Shown: piece by piece, positions 55,331-64,000 of the stretch
Position numbering within the stretch: the stretch's first letter is position 1
Layout of the letters: the number at the start of each line of letters is the position of its first letter
DNA from: Cyclobacteriaceae bacterium YHN15
GTDB lineage: Bacteria; Bacteroidota; Bacteroidia; Cytophagales; Cyclobacteriaceae
Length of the DNA: 64,000 nucleotides
Assembly: GCA_003797895.1 (NCBI GenBank)
Contig: RKQB01000003.1
Coordinates: 62,001-126,000 of the forward strand
Direction: 5' to 3'
Made by a program: the position numbers and the translations under genes
The notes under the pieces: generated by a model
Seen by the model: only the letters and a program-made list of their open reading frames with translations
Database searches by the model: none
What the model was told of the DNA's origin: nothing

Positions 55331-58300
55331 ATGATTTATTCAAAGTTTTATCTTTTTTTAATTTTTACCTCGATCTCTTTTTTGTGTAAAAGTCAGGAGA
55401 TCAAAATCACACCCATTCCTTTCACATTTGATCCAGCCTACACCAATATTGTGGGGATGTGCCAGGACGAAGATGGCTTTATCTGGCTAGCCGACAACTA
55501 TAATGGGTTAACAAAATACGATGGGACAAGTAAAAAGTATTTCAAGTCCAAGCCCAATGACAATAACTCCCTTTACTCAAACAAGCTTGAATGCATTTAT
55601 GCCGGGAAAAGTGGATTTTTGTGGATTGGGAGCAAATTTGAAGGATTGGACAGATTTGACCCTATTTCCGAAACTTTCACTCATTTCCAACATGATCCAG
55701 CCAATCCTCACAGCCTTCGTGATAACAATGTGTTTGCCCTTCTGGAGGATCGCACAGGTACCGTATGGATTGGAACAGCAAAAGGCCTCGATACCTTGGA
55801 CAGAAAAACAGGTCATTTTATTCATATCGGTGACGACAGTCCCGGAGGTCGCTCTATCAAAGAGGCAACAGTAAGAAGCATCTACGAGGATCACGCAGGC
55901 CAGATTTGGATTGGTGCTGGCAACCCTTTCGATTTTCCCGATCATTCTTCTTCAGGATTATACAAGGTTGAAAAAAATTCAGGTCTGATCACTCACTACA
56001 GACATGATCCGGAAGACATGATGTCACTCGTTGGAAATAGGATTCGGGCTATGTTTGAAGACAGCAAAGGCAATTTTTACGTCGGTTCAGATGGGGATGG
56101 ACTCCATATCATGAACCGGGAACAAGGCACGTTTCAAAGGTTGACTAATGTCCCTAATAATCCAAATGCGTTCTCCCGTCCACCTGTCAACCCAAATGCT
56201 CGCTATGCTGTGGATCACATTACCTTTATCAATGAAGATTCTCAAGGGTGTATTTGGATCGGAACCTATGCAGGTGGAATCAACCGCTACAATCCGAAAT
56301 CGAAGACCTTGGAGTTTTTTGGAATTTCGGGAACTGGAACACATTACATAGAGAAAAATGACTTTTGGACCTTGCTTAAAACCAAGGATAATCTTATGTG
56401 GGTTTCAGGATGGGAGCCCGAGACAGAGAATCAGGTGTTGTTTCAAATTTCCACTTTTCAAAACCACCTTGACTTTACTGATTTAGGATCAAGGGCCTAT
56501 GTATTCGCCCAAGGCCAGGAGGCTGAAATTTGGATTGGAACCCAGACGGGTCTGCACGGTCATGATGTGAATGAATCTCCAGATAGTTTTTTTACTTTTG
56601 TCCGACAAACAATAGGATCCAAAAGTATTACTGATCTAAAATTTGACAAACAGGATAATCTATGGATTACCATCCCTTTTGGTGCATACTTTTTCGACCG
56701 AAAATCATTTACCTACCGATTCTATAGCTCGGAACAGAAAAATAAAAACGGGTTTATCTCTCCTATGGCTTCTGTGGTACTGCCTGACCTTGATGGCAAT
56801 ACTTGGGTAGGTACAGCGGAAGGCTTAGACCACCTGAATTCAAAAAGTAGAAAATTCACTCATTACAAACATGATCCATCTAACCCGAACAGTTTAAGTT
56901 CCAATTATGTAACCAGTCTTTTTCAAGATTCTAAAGAAAGAGTTTGGATAGGAACAGAAAATGGTTTAAACCATTATCGTGAAGGTTCTGCTGATTTTGA
57001 AAGATTTTTGGATAGCACCGGTGTGTCCGTTATCGGAATTCACGAAGATAGCCGACGGCGAATTTGGGTCAGTTCCTACAGGTCAGGCTTTTTTTTATTT
57101 GATCCGGAAGCAGGCATCTTTAATAAATATTATGATGATACTGGTCTGATTACAGATTTGCTCCTCATTACAGGGATCGTTGAGGATGAATCAAAATTGC
57201 TTTGGTTGTATACAGATATTGGATTCATTCGCCTGGATCCTGAAACTAAAAACGCAGCCCTTTTTGGAAAAAGTTGGAAAAAACCTAACCAAACCGGCTT
57301 TTATTCTTTAAATACGTTTATTTCTAAAAATAATGAGATTTTTGTAGGCAATGCCACCGGTTATTTTTCTTTCAAGCCTGCAGATTTTGAAAGGCATTAT
57401 TCAACTGAAGCCATACCTTATTTAGCCGCTTTTTTTCTGGGAGACCGTAATATATCCTCCCAAACAGATAAAAAAATCCTGCCGAAGCCTCTCAATGAAA
57501 CCAGTGTGATACGGTTGCCTTACCACCAGAATACCTTTAGGTTTGAATTTGGCAGTATTGATTTCGTGACTTTGGAGTCTGAGAAAAACCTTCGATATAA
57601 GCTCGAAAATTATGACAAAAACTGGAGGAGCGGAGCTACATACACAGCGGATTATTACGCATTACCACCAGGAGAATATGTTTTTCATGTCCAGGCTACT
57701 AACCGATATGGAAAAGTGGGGCAGCGATCTATTACCATTACCGTGATGCCGCCTTGGTTTACCCAATGGTGGGCTTGGCTGACGTATGCCATGCTGCTGT
57801 TTTTACTGTTGTATGTAGTCTATAGCTTTTTGCTTCGCAGAAAACTAGCCCAAGCCGAAGTTATACGTCTGCAAGACCTGGACCTCTTCAAAACCAGGAT
57901 TTATACCAATCTGACGCATGAATTCCGAACGCCATTGACGGTGATTTCTGGGATTGCTGAGCATATTATGACACAACCCACCGTCGAGCATATGAAGGAG
58001 GGCTTGCCAATGATCAAACGGAATAGCGCACAGTTGCTCAGACTGATCAATCAGATGCTGGATCTATCCAAACTTCAGTCAGGTAGATTGACCGCAAAAA
58101 TGATCCATGACAATATCCTGACTTATTTAAAATACCTGACCGAGTCCTTTCATTCCCTGGCCGATTCCAAAGATATCCGATTGCATCTACTCCCCGGTTT
58201 TGACGAGTTGTACATGGATTTTGATCCGGAGAAAATTCAGGCCATTTTTTCCAATCTGGTAGGAAATGCTGTAAAATTCACGCCCCCTGGAGGTAATATT

Positions 58301-59431
58301 TACATTAAAATAGAAAAGATCAGCTCCAGAGAAATGGAAGATTTTTTGGAAATCAAAGTAAAGGATACCGGCAAAGGAATTCCTTCCCAGCATTTACCAT
58401 ACATTTTTGATCGGTTTTATCAGGTGGATGATTCGGCTACAAGGTCAGATGAAGGAACCGGAATAGGCCTGGCGCTCACCAAAGAGCTGGTACTACTTAT
58501 GTCCGGAACCATAGAAGTCAGCAGTCAGCTTGGAAAAGGATCAGAATTTACACTTAGACTTCCTATAAAAAAAGTTGCTCCAAAGGGTAATGCCGGCGAA
58601 TTGGCCCATGAAACATGGTCAACTGTCAAGGATTTGGTGGATGCATCTTCTTTTGGTGCTGAAGAAGAGTACGATGAAAGCCTCCCACTGGCCTTACTGG
58701 TGGAAGACAATGAAGATGTACTCAGCTACCTGGAACTCTGCCTCCAAGACAAATACAAAATCCAAAAAGCCAGAAATGGCCTCCAAGGCATCCAATTGGC
58801 CATTGAAATGATTCCGGACATCATCGTCAGTGACGTGATGATGCCAGAAAAGGACGGCTACGAACTCGTCGAAGGACTAAAAAAAGATGAACGAACCAGC
58901 CATATTCCTATCATCCTACTTACTGCCAAAGCAGATCTGGAATCACGATTGGAAGGTCTCGAAAGAGGAGCGGATGCCTACCTTTCCAAGCCCTTTGAGA
59001 AGAAAGAACTGGAAGTCCGACTGCGGAAATTGATTGAGGTACGACAAAAACTTTCAGCTCGCTATGTCACACTCAACCCTGCAGGAACACCCGAAACCCC
59101 TGCCGAAATACAAGAAGATGCTTTTCTGAAAAAGCTTCGCTCCATCGTGGATGCGCATTTGGAAAGTGAGGAGTTTGGCATTGGTGAGTTGTGCAAGGAA
59201 TTGGCAGTTAGTCGTACTCAACTTCATCGCAAGCTTAAGGCCCTGACCAATAAGTCCACATCCCAAGTCATCAGGACGATACGCATGCAGGAAGCAAAGA
59301 AGCTTTTGCTCAATTCGGCCTTAAATATTTCAGAAATTGGCTATGCCGTGGGATATGGCAATCCAAGTCATTTTACACAGGAGTTTACCAAAGAATTTGG
59401 GGAAGCCCCGAGCTTTTTTAGAAAAGGGTAA
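55331..59431 (+). CDS. Hybrid two-component system protein (sensor propeller, kinase, receiver, AraC)
   Basis: I choose the ATG at 55331, giving a signal anchor MIYSKFYLFLIFTSISFLC; the open frame upstream uses a TTG. The 1366 residues contain many propeller blades (DEDGFIWLADNYNGLTKYDG, DRTGTVWIGTAKGLDTLD, DSKERVWIGTENGLNHY), a Y_Y_Y domain ending in ITVMPPWFTQWWAW, one membrane helix, phospho-acceptor His863 in LTHEFRTPLTVIS, an ATPase domain (VKDTGKGIP, DEGTGIGLAL), a receiver with Asp1168 in IVSDVMMPEKDG, and two AraC helix-turn-helix units at the C-terminus (LCKELAVSRTQLHRKLKAL, SEIGYAVGYGNPSHF). Such proteins usually govern a nearby polysaccharide locus, but no susC/susD pair is in view. 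Confidence 0.95.
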   Translation: MIYSKFYLFLIFTSISFLCKSQEIKITPIPFTFDPAYTNIVGMCQDEDGFIWLADNYNGLTKYDGTSKKYFKSKPNDNNSLYSNKLECIYAGKSGFLWIGSKFEGLDRFDPISETFTHFQHDPANPHSLRDNNVFALLEDRTGTVWIGTAKGLDTLDRKTGHFIHIGDDSPGGRSIKEATVRSIYEDHAGQIWIGAGNPFDFPDHSSSGLYKVEKNSGLITHYRHDPEDMMSLVGNRIRAMFEDSKGNFYVGSDGDGLHIMNREQGTFQRLTNVPNNPNAFSRPPVNPNARYAVDHITFINEDSQGCIWIGTYAGGINRYNPKSKTLEFFGISGTGTHYIEKNDFWTLLKTKDNLMWVSGWEPETENQVLFQISTFQNHLDFTDLGSRAYVFAQGQEAEIWIGTQTGLHGHDVNESPDSFFTFVRQTIGSKSITDLKFDKQDNLWITIPFGAYFFDRKSFTYRFYSSEQKNKNGFISPMASVVLPDLDGNTWVGTAEGLDHLNSKSRKFTHYKHDPSNPNSLSSNYVTSLFQDSKERVWIGTENGLNHYREGSADFERFLDSTGVSVIGIHEDSRRRIWVSSYRSGFFLFDPEAGIFNKYYDDTGLITDLLLITGIVEDESKLLWLYTDIGFIRLDPETKNAALFGKSWKKPNQTGFYSLNTFISKNNEIFVGNATGYFSFKPADFERHYSTEAIPYLAAFFLGDRNISSQTDKKILPKPLNETSVIRLPYHQNTFRFEFGSIDFVTLESEKNLRYKLENYDKNWRSGATYTADYYALPPGEYVFHVQATNRYGKVGQRSITITVMPPWFTQWWAWLTYAMLLFLLLYVVYSFLLRRKLAQAEVIRLQDLDLFKTRIYTNLTHEFRTPLTVISGIAEHIMTQPTVEHMKEGLPMIKRNSAQLLRLINQMLDLSKLQSGRLTAKMIHDNILTYLKYLTESFHSLADSKDIRLHLLPGFDELYMDFDPEKIQAIFSNLVGNAVKFTPPGGNIYIKIEKISSREMEDFLEIKVKDTGKGIPSQHLPYIFDRFYQVDDSATRSDEGTGIGLALTKELVLLMSGTIEVSSQLGKGSEFTLRLPIKKVAPKGNAGELAHETWSTVKDLVDASSFGAEEEYDESLPLALLVEDNEDVLSYLELCLQDKYKIQKARNGLQGIQLAIEMIPDIIVSDVMMPEKDGYELVEGLKKDERTSHIPIILLTAKADLESRLEGLERGADAYLSKPFEKKELEVRLRKLIEVRQKLSARYVTLNPAGTPETPAEIQEDAFLKKLRSIVDAHLESEEFGIGELCKELAVSRTQLHRKLKALTNKSTSQVIRTIRMQEAKKLLLNSALNISEIGYAVGYGNPSHFTQEFTKEFGEAPSFFRKG

Positions 59432-59524
59432 CAATACATTGAATTCGCTAGATCGAACCATTTGATTTAATGGATCCAAGCCTCCTGATTTTCCCCAAGT
59501 CTGTCTTCTCTACATTTTTTTGAT

Positions 59525-59554
59525 TTGGAACAATGTCTGATGCATTTGAAACAA
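59525..59554 (+). promoter_or_regulatory. Direct-repeat operator, site 1
   Basis: TTGGAACAA, 12 nt, TTGAAACAA, followed by TAGCTAAGG. The second half differs by one base from the other sites. It lies about 190 nt upstream of the beta-helix lipoprotein, and 94 nt beyond the hybrid kinase stop. Two 9-nt direct repeats with 12 nt between them is the spacing of LytTR-type binding sites. Confidence 0.6.
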
Positions 59555-59741
59555 TAGCTAAGGCCGGTTTTTTTATTTCAGCATAATTTACATATGTAAA
59601 TAATTCAGTTGACTTGGGACTGTATTTTAGACTTTTAGTCGATTATGTTTTTCCGTTAAAATGAATTTTAAAGTCCCTGTAGGGGCTAATTCTTCAAAAA
59701 GCTTGTTTTAAACATGTTTATCCATTTCAACCCAAAAAATT

Positions 59742-60911
59742 ATGAAAAAATTAATTATTTCGCTTTTGGCGATACTATTTTTCGCCTCTTGTACTAATGA
59801 AGATATTGTTCCGATCGAAAAAATTGATAGCCAAAGTTTTTCGACAAAAAAGGCGGAAATGAGTTATGCTCTACTAGAGCAGTTGTCAAGAGAATTTAAC
59901 GAGTTCAGAGCCACGAATGAGGTTAGAAAACAAAAAGCTAATATCAATGGTAAAAAAGTGGAATGTACTGAAACAGTCTTTGTACCAGACGATTATCCAA
60001 CAATTCAGGAAGCTATTTTTGCAGTTTGTGAAAATGGAAAAGTATTTGTTAGATCTGGCACCTATTATGAATCCCCGGGAACAGAGACTCCAGGTATTTT
60101 CATAAAGGCAATTGGCGATGTGACTTTGAAAGGAGGGTTCGGTCTCGGGGCAGACAATGTAAAGATTCATGGTTTTAAGATTGATAATGCATACTCGAAT
60201 TGGAGTAAAGTTGGAATAGGATCGGCACATGGTTTTAACGGCTTTGATATAAAACATAATACCATATATAGTACAGAGACTAATAATCCATATCTTCCCT
60301 TTGGCCACATAGGGATATATTTTTCGTATTGTGATAATGCCATAATAGCTCAAAATACAATTTCAGGAAATATGGAGGTTGGAATTTGGATAGATGCAAT
60401 AGGATTGGATTTCCCCTGGTCGCCACCTCATGCATTTGGGTCTAGTAGTAATAATACAATTTCAAACAATACAATTACTGGTATAATTGGTGATCTCAAT
60501 GTATTATATCCTGGATCGGGTATTAATCTAAGAAATGCTGATTATACCAAGGTGCAGGGAAATAATATAGACACCACCAATGGATGGGGTATTCGTCTTA
60601 TGGCTGACTTCGGTCAGAGTTGTGACGGTAATATTGTAAAAAACAATTCTGTTAAAAATACTTTGTACGATGGTATTGGAAGCTCTTTTGGCGGAAATGG
60701 CACCATTGCCCTTAATTCCAATAATACCATTGGTCCTAATAATGAAAGCAATAATAATGGAGAATTAGGTATTCACCTCGATGAATATTCTCTTAACAAT
60801 ATAGTTTTTAACAATACAGCAAAGAACAACTCGCTATGTGATATTGTAAATGAGGGTATAGATAATACATTTAAAAACAACTCCAGTGATTGTGCCATTG
60901 GCATCGACTAG
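59742..60911 (+). CDS. Right-handed parallel beta-helix lipoprotein
   Basis: The 389-residue protein has a lipobox (LLAILFFASCTNE). From about residue 85 (VFVPDDYPTIQEAIFAV) it has the opening of NosD/pectin-lyase-like beta-helix proteins, then repeated short coils with Asn ladders (NNTISNNTITG, NNIDTTNGWGIRL, NNTAKNNSLCD). The fold serves in polysaccharide lyases, surface adhesins and periplasmic binding; no catalytic residues can be assigned. The start follows the direct-repeat operator by about 190 nt. The Asn-rich part has codons like its neighbours. Confidence 0.82.
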   Translation: MKKLIISLLAILFFASCTNEDIVPIEKIDSQSFSTKKAEMSYALLEQLSREFNEFRATNEVRKQKANINGKKVECTETVFVPDDYPTIQEAIFAVCENGKVFVRSGTYYESPGTETPGIFIKAIGDVTLKGGFGLGADNVKIHGFKIDNAYSNWSKVGIGSAHGFNGFDIKHNTIYSTETNNPYLPFGHIGIYFSYCDNAIIAQNTISGNMEVGIWIDAIGLDFPWSPPHAFGSSSNNTISNNTITGIIGDLNVLYPGSGINLRNADYTKVQGNNIDTTNGWGIRLMADFGQSCDGNIVKNNSVKNTLYDGIGSSFGGNGTIALNSNNTIGPNNESNNNGELGIHLDEYSLNNIVFNNTAKNNSLCDIVNEGIDNTFKNNSSDCAIGID

Positions 60912-61101
60912 AAAAGTATAATCAATTAATGATTTCGTTTTAAAGGAAATAGGACATAATATTTGTAAGGGCCCATTTCTTTTTTAGGAGAAGGGAGAAT
61001 ATTTGACATTGATGTATTTATTCAACGGGCTGCAATTTTCATAGGCAGCCTTGAAGACTTCCAAGTCACGCGCTCAGTAAAAACTAAATTATTCTATTTG
61101 A

Positions 61102-61440
61102 AAATCGCTTTGCGTCCTGAAAATTGAATTTAACAGAGGAGTTCCATTAGAACCTACCATTTTAGCTAAATGGCTTCAGAATCCAGAAGGATTGGCTTGG
61201 GATAAAGAAGGAGGATTGTTGGTTGTGGAATCTGAGGCTTCTCGATTATCGCGAGTTGACTTGGCAAGCGGAGTAGTAACCACAGTAGCCGACGGACTCA
61301 AACTGAGTGCTGCTCCCATTAATTTAGATAATCTTGTGACTCCATCTTATTGGTTTGATGGCGTGGCTGTCGGCCAATCGGTAGATATTTATGTTTCGGG
61401 CGGGGGAAAGAATGTGATTTACCGCATTTCTAAAAATTAA
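61102..61440 (+). pseudogene. C-terminal fragment of an SMP-30/NHL-propeller-like protein
   Basis: After a stop at 61099 the frame runs open for 112 codons to 61440. From about 61114 it matches the gene at 62939-63376: IEFN, PEGLAWDKEGGLLVVE, RLSRVDLASG, FDGVAVGQS and YVSGGGKNVIYRISKN are shared. The first part of the protein is missing, and there is no good start codon, so it is a broken copy. Confidence 0.75.
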
Positions 61441-61483
61441 GTACCAGCATATTGATAGAATTTTTTAAGCTAAAAGGGTGACC

Positions 61484-61522
61484 AACTCCTCCTCTTCCAT
61501 TCGGAAGAGGGGGAGTTTTTTT
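61484..61522 (+). terminator. Rho-independent terminator after the propeller fragment
   Basis: AACTCCTCCTCTTCC, loop ATTC, GGAAGAGGGGGAGTT, with one mismatch, then seven T. Confidence 0.88.
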
Positions 61523-61539
61523 CAAATTTTAACCCTAAT

Positions 61540-62034
61540 TATTGAAGCAGATACGTTTGTTTATTCTTTCAAGGCCCGAAAGGGGAATGTCTATCATCGG
61601 ATTGTCCGAGGTGATGTCCTTTATATGGAATACGTGCTTGAGCAATGTCAGGGCCTTCTTTTTCCCTCTGCTTTTGTCATGTTCCCATATAGCTAAAAAT
61701 GCCCCTACCGATAAGTTAGAAGCACTTATGGTCAGCTTAAGTCTTTGATGTCAAACTTAAGGGCCATAGCTATAATTTCACCAATTATACCGTAAGTAGA
61801 TTTTTTATCATACAGGAAACAAAATGTGTTGTTACTTCAGTTTTTCTTTTGTGTCAAGGATCAGCCATTCCCATTGGTCAGCATTGGGATGTCTTTCAAA
61901 GAAATCTGCCCTGGTTTGAAGGGTTATTTGAATTATGGGAAGCCGAAAGCATTTCAAATCAACTTTTTCCCGACATGCATTGAGTTGACACGTTGTTGAT
62001 TTGTCGCCACCTCCCGTTTTGTTGGTTTTATTAA
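61540..62034 (-). pseudogene. Degraded copy of the small gene at 63567-63944
   Basis: Bases from about 61540 to 61710 and 61940 to 62034 align with 63680-63945, at high identity by eye. The start codon has changed from ATG to ATA, there are in-frame stops, and about 220 nt of unrelated sequence have entered the middle. That insert codes in reverse for IQITLQTRADFFERHPNADQ and a closing stop, which looks like the tail of a further gene. Confidence 0.7.
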
Positions 62035-62057
62035 ACTAGATCAGCATTTTTTTGGAT

Positions 62058-62087
62058 TTGGAACAAAATATAAAGCACTTGGAACAA
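62058..62087 (+). promoter_or_regulatory. Direct-repeat operator, site 2
   Basis: TTGGAACAA, AATATAAAGCAC, TTGGAACAA, then TAACTACGG. It lies about 90 nt upstream of the lipoprotein gene at 62175. Site 3 has the same spacer, site 1 a different spacer of the same length. Confidence 0.65.
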
Positions 62088-62174
62088 TAACTACGGTTGG
62101 ACTTTGAGTATCTAAGTACCTTAATTCTGTAAATATTCGCTATTAATAAATTTTAATCATTAAACCATCATATC

Positions 62175-62789
62175 ATGAAAACAATGAAACACATTATTGG
62201 AAAATCAGTGTTAGGTGCTGCTTTAATAACAGCATCTTTTGTTACATTCTCTTGCAGCCAGTTCAGTGATGCCTACGACAGTGATGAATTAATCGCTAAA
62301 GAAGCTTTGACATTGCCACCGGACAGTAATGAATTAATCGATATTACTGCAAGAAAGGGCAATGCTGTTACCCGACCGGTTCGCATTACTTTGGATGGTA
62401 TCGACAATGCAGACAGTCCAGGGGGTACCTTCACTGGATCAATGACGCATCTGGGAAAAATAACTGGTATAGTTGCTCCAGGAGAAATTTATGATGTTAT
62501 AGATAACGTATTGAAATTTAGGACTATCTCGGGGGAAAAAGATATTATCTATGCCGCGAACGGGGACGAGGTTTGGTCTACCGGTGACCTAACCATTACT
62601 ATAACCTCAGAGACCACTTCCGTCTATACCGGATTAATTACTTTCATAGGAGGTACTGGCCGATTTGAAGGCGCTTCCGGTTTTATGGAGATTGAAAATG
62701 GTGTTATGGAAATCGTTGGTTTAAAAACAGATGGCGTAAATCCAATATTCGCATATTCTCATGTAGGCAATGGAGAAATAACGTATTAA
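62175..62789 (+). CDS. Small beta-barrel-like lipoprotein
   Basis: The 204-residue protein has a lipobox (ITASFVTFSCSQ). The mature part is rich in beta strands and carries GTFTGSMTHLGKITG, then YTGLITFIGGTGRFEGASGF, the TGRFEGASG signature of a widespread small beta-barrel family related to allene-oxide-cyclase-like folds (recalled). No enzymatic role is known. It is followed by a strong terminator, so it is a single-gene unit. Its operator sits about 90 nt before the start. Confidence 0.72.
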   Translation: MKTMKHIIGKSVLGAALITASFVTFSCSQFSDAYDSDELIAKEALTLPPDSNELIDITARKGNAVTRPVRITLDGIDNADSPGGTFTGSMTHLGKITGIVAPGEIYDVIDNVLKFRTISGEKDIIYAANGDEVWSTGDLTITITSETTSVYTGLITFIGGTGRFEGASGFMEIENGVMEIVGLKTDGVNPIFAYSHVGNGEITY

Positions 62790-62815
62790 TCCATTTTGGC
62801 ATTGCAGTAATAACG

Positions 62816-62843
62816 AACCCGGTCATATAAGACCGGGTTTTTT
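62816..62843 (+). terminator. Rho-independent terminator after the lipoprotein
   Basis: AACCCGGTC, loop ATATAA, GACCGGGTT, then T-run; perfect 9-bp stem, 27 nt beyond the stop codon. Confidence 0.92.
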
Positions 62844-62938
62844 ATGCGGTAACAGCTCTAATAAATTTCGATCCATGAAATCAGCTAATTGATTTGTTTT
62901 TTTTTAATTACAGATACAAATCCCATCTTCCATGAGTG

Positions 62939-63376
62939 ATGTATTGGATCGATCAAGTGAAGTTTTTAGATAATACCAATGTATTCTTGCCAATTGGTCT
63001 GGCAACTGACGGGGAAATCTTATGGGTAGCTGACTGGGGTACAGGTATTGTTTGGCAGATAGAATTTAATGGAGATACCCCAATCACACCTTTTCCTCTA
63101 GCAAAGGGATTAATGAGTCCAGAAGGATTGGCATGGGATAAAGAAGGTGGCCTGCTGGTTGTGGAAACCGATGCTTCACGGTTATCACGCATAGACCTGG
63201 CCACAGGAGAGGTGAGCAAAATCGCAGATGGTCTCAGCCTGAGTGGACCTGCTGTTGGTCAGGATGCCGCCTTACCTCCTTCCAACTACTTTGATGGGGT
63301 AGCTGTCGGCCAATCAGGTGATATCTATGTTTCGGGTGGAGGAAAGAATGTGATTTATCGCATCTCTAAAAATTGA
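62939..63376 (+). CDS. SMP-30/NHL-propeller-like protein fragment (short, no signal peptide)
   Basis: The 145-residue frame, from the ATG at 62939, has LATDGEILWVADWGTGIVWQ and PEGLAWDKEGGLLVVETDAS, blades of a six-bladed SMP-30 or ScyD/ScyE-like propeller. Only about three blades are present, and there is a stop directly before the GTG at 62936, so it seems to be the C-terminal part of a longer exported protein. It could be non-functional. Its C-terminal 104 residues match the fragment at 61102-61440. A terminator follows. Confidence 0.55.
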   Translation: MYWIDQVKFLDNTNVFLPIGLATDGEILWVADWGTGIVWQIEFNGDTPITPFPLAKGLMSPEGLAWDKEGGLLVVETDASRLSRIDLATGEVSKIADGLSLSGPAVGQDAALPPSNYFDGVAVGQSGDIYVSGGGKNVIYRISKN

Positions 63377-63443
63377 GGTTCTTCTTTTAAATAAAAACTA
63401 AAATTAAACGAGTTTCATTTTTTGACCTTTTCAAGCTACCATC

Positions 63444-63477
63444 TCCCCCTTTTCGAATAGAAAAGGGGGATTTTTTT
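63444..63477 (+). terminator. Rho-independent terminator after the propeller fragment
   Basis: TCCCCCTTTT, CGAATAG, AAAAGGGGGA, then seven T; also a plausible end for minus-strand transcription. Confidence 0.88.
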
Positions 63478-63566
63478 GTCAAGTTTTTACCAAAATTCTT
63501 TAAGTTATTCCTGGTCTCCGGAATCTCCAAGTTGTCCTGCTTCTCCTGAGGCTGTATCATCCTGTC

Positions 63567-63944
63567 CTACATCGATCCCGTCATATCCTGAGATGGGGAT
63601 CTTTGGTTGATGGTCTGATACCATGCCGAAGCATCCTCAAAAAGTTCATCTTCTTCCTCGGTAAGTTTGTTTTCCGAATTCTTGAAGCAGTCACGTTTGC
63701 TTATTCTTTCAAGGTCCGAAGGGGGAATGTCTATCATCGGATTGTCTGAAGTGATGTCCATCATATGGAATATGTGCTTGAGCAATGCCAGGGCTTTCTT
63801 TTTCCCTCTGCTTTTGTCATGTTCCCATATAGCTAAAAATGCTCCCACCGATAAGTCGAATGCATTTGAAAACCACTTTTTCCCGACCTGCATTGAGTTG
63901 ACACGTGGTTGATTTGTCGCCACCTCCCGTTTTGTTGGTTTCAT
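63567..63944 (-). CDS. Small protein of unknown function, divergent from operator site 3
   Basis: The 125-residue protein is hydrophilic with no signal peptide. The N-terminal third is basic (MKPTKREVATNQPRVNSMQV), followed by FLAIWEHDKSRGKKKALALL, and an acidic C-terminal third (ENKLTEEEDELFEDASAW). I do not recognise it. Its start lies 27 nt from operator site 3, which would be shared with a gene beyond the window. A broken copy is present at 61540-62034. The similar position relative to an operator suggests an associated role, perhaps regulatory (speculation). Confidence 0.5.
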   Translation of the reverse strand: MKPTKREVATNQPRVNSMQVGKKWFSNAFDLSVGAFLAIWEHDKSRGKKKALALLKHIFHMMDITSDNPMIDIPPSDLERISKRDCFKNSENKLTEEEDELFEDASAWYQTINQRSPSQDMTGSM

Positions 63945-63970
63945 TAAACTAGATTAGCATTTTTTTGGAT

Positions 63971-64000
63971 TTGGAACAAAATATAAAGCACTTGGAACAA
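63971..64000 (+). promoter_or_regulatory. Direct-repeat operator, site 3
   Basis: TTGGAACAA, AATATAAAGCAC, TTGGAACAA, ending on the last base of the window. It is identical to site 2 and preceded by the same GGA. Any gene it governs on the plus strand is outside the window. Confidence 0.6.

Noticed and set aside
55331..59431. Hybrid kinase as marker of a polysaccharide utilization locus
   Set aside because: No SusC/SusD pair or glycoside hydrolase is within the window on either side, so a locus cannot be claimed.

Overview
The window comes from a Bacteroidota chromosome, most likely a marine or freshwater member of the Cyclobacteriaceae/Cytophagales (Algoriphagus- or Aquiflexum-like; this placement is inference). 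The indicators are periplasmic two-bladed-propeller sensor kinases, a hybrid two-component system with an AraC output domain, many short single-anchor membrane proteins of the DUF6090 type, lipoproteins with Bacteroidota-style signal peptides, and RAYT/IS200-like transposases with palindromic repeat arrays. No rRNA, tRNA, CRISPR array or phage module was seen.

Layout. 1-8.5 kb: a truncated DUF5009 acyltransferase, two secreted DUF1593 nucleoside-hydrolase-like proteins around an isolated DUF6090-like gene, then the first of two tandem sensor kinases. 8.8-14.4 kb: the second kinase and a lipoprotein joining a carboxypeptidase-regulatory-like domain, a c-type heme motif and a propeller-like region. 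14.6-24.7 kb: metabolic and secreted enzymes (DUF2306-like membrane protein, class C beta-lactamase-family hydrolase, NTF2-like protein, copper amine oxidase, class III aminotransferase plus GNAT pair, amidase). 25-29.5 kb: a DUF6090 gene, a RAYT transposase inside its own repeat family, and a two-subunit molybdenum hydroxylase.

29.8-43.6 kb is the most unusual part. Twelve tandem minus-strand DUF6090-type genes, many overlapping by 4 nt, are followed upstream by an esterase/NTF2 fusion, another DUF6090-type gene, an NTF2-like gene and an S9 peptidase, so that about 14 kb reads in one direction. Within it lie 21-bp palindromes inserted in frame into at least four paralogues (adding seven residues of an LPAGQAG type), and two nested inverted-repeat elements of identical geometry but unrelated inner stems. 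43.8-48.1 kb: two APC permeases flank an arylsulfatase whose active-site motif is atypical. 48.2-52.8 kb: palindrome arrays with a conserved GATTAGCC foot surround a second RAYT gene and a compositionally odd lipoprotein. 52.9-59.4 kb: a second S9 peptidase and a 1366-residue hybrid two-component protein. 59.5-64 kb: a duplicated block in which three copies of a direct-repeat operator (TTGGAACAA, 12 nt, TTGGAACAA) lie upstream of secreted proteins or of the window edge, with fragments of propeller genes between them.

Together the window looks like an accessory region shaped by gene duplication and small palindromic mobile elements. The best candidates for undescribed biology are the DUF6090 array with its in-frame palindromes, the nested cruciform elements, and the operator-linked lipoprotein block.
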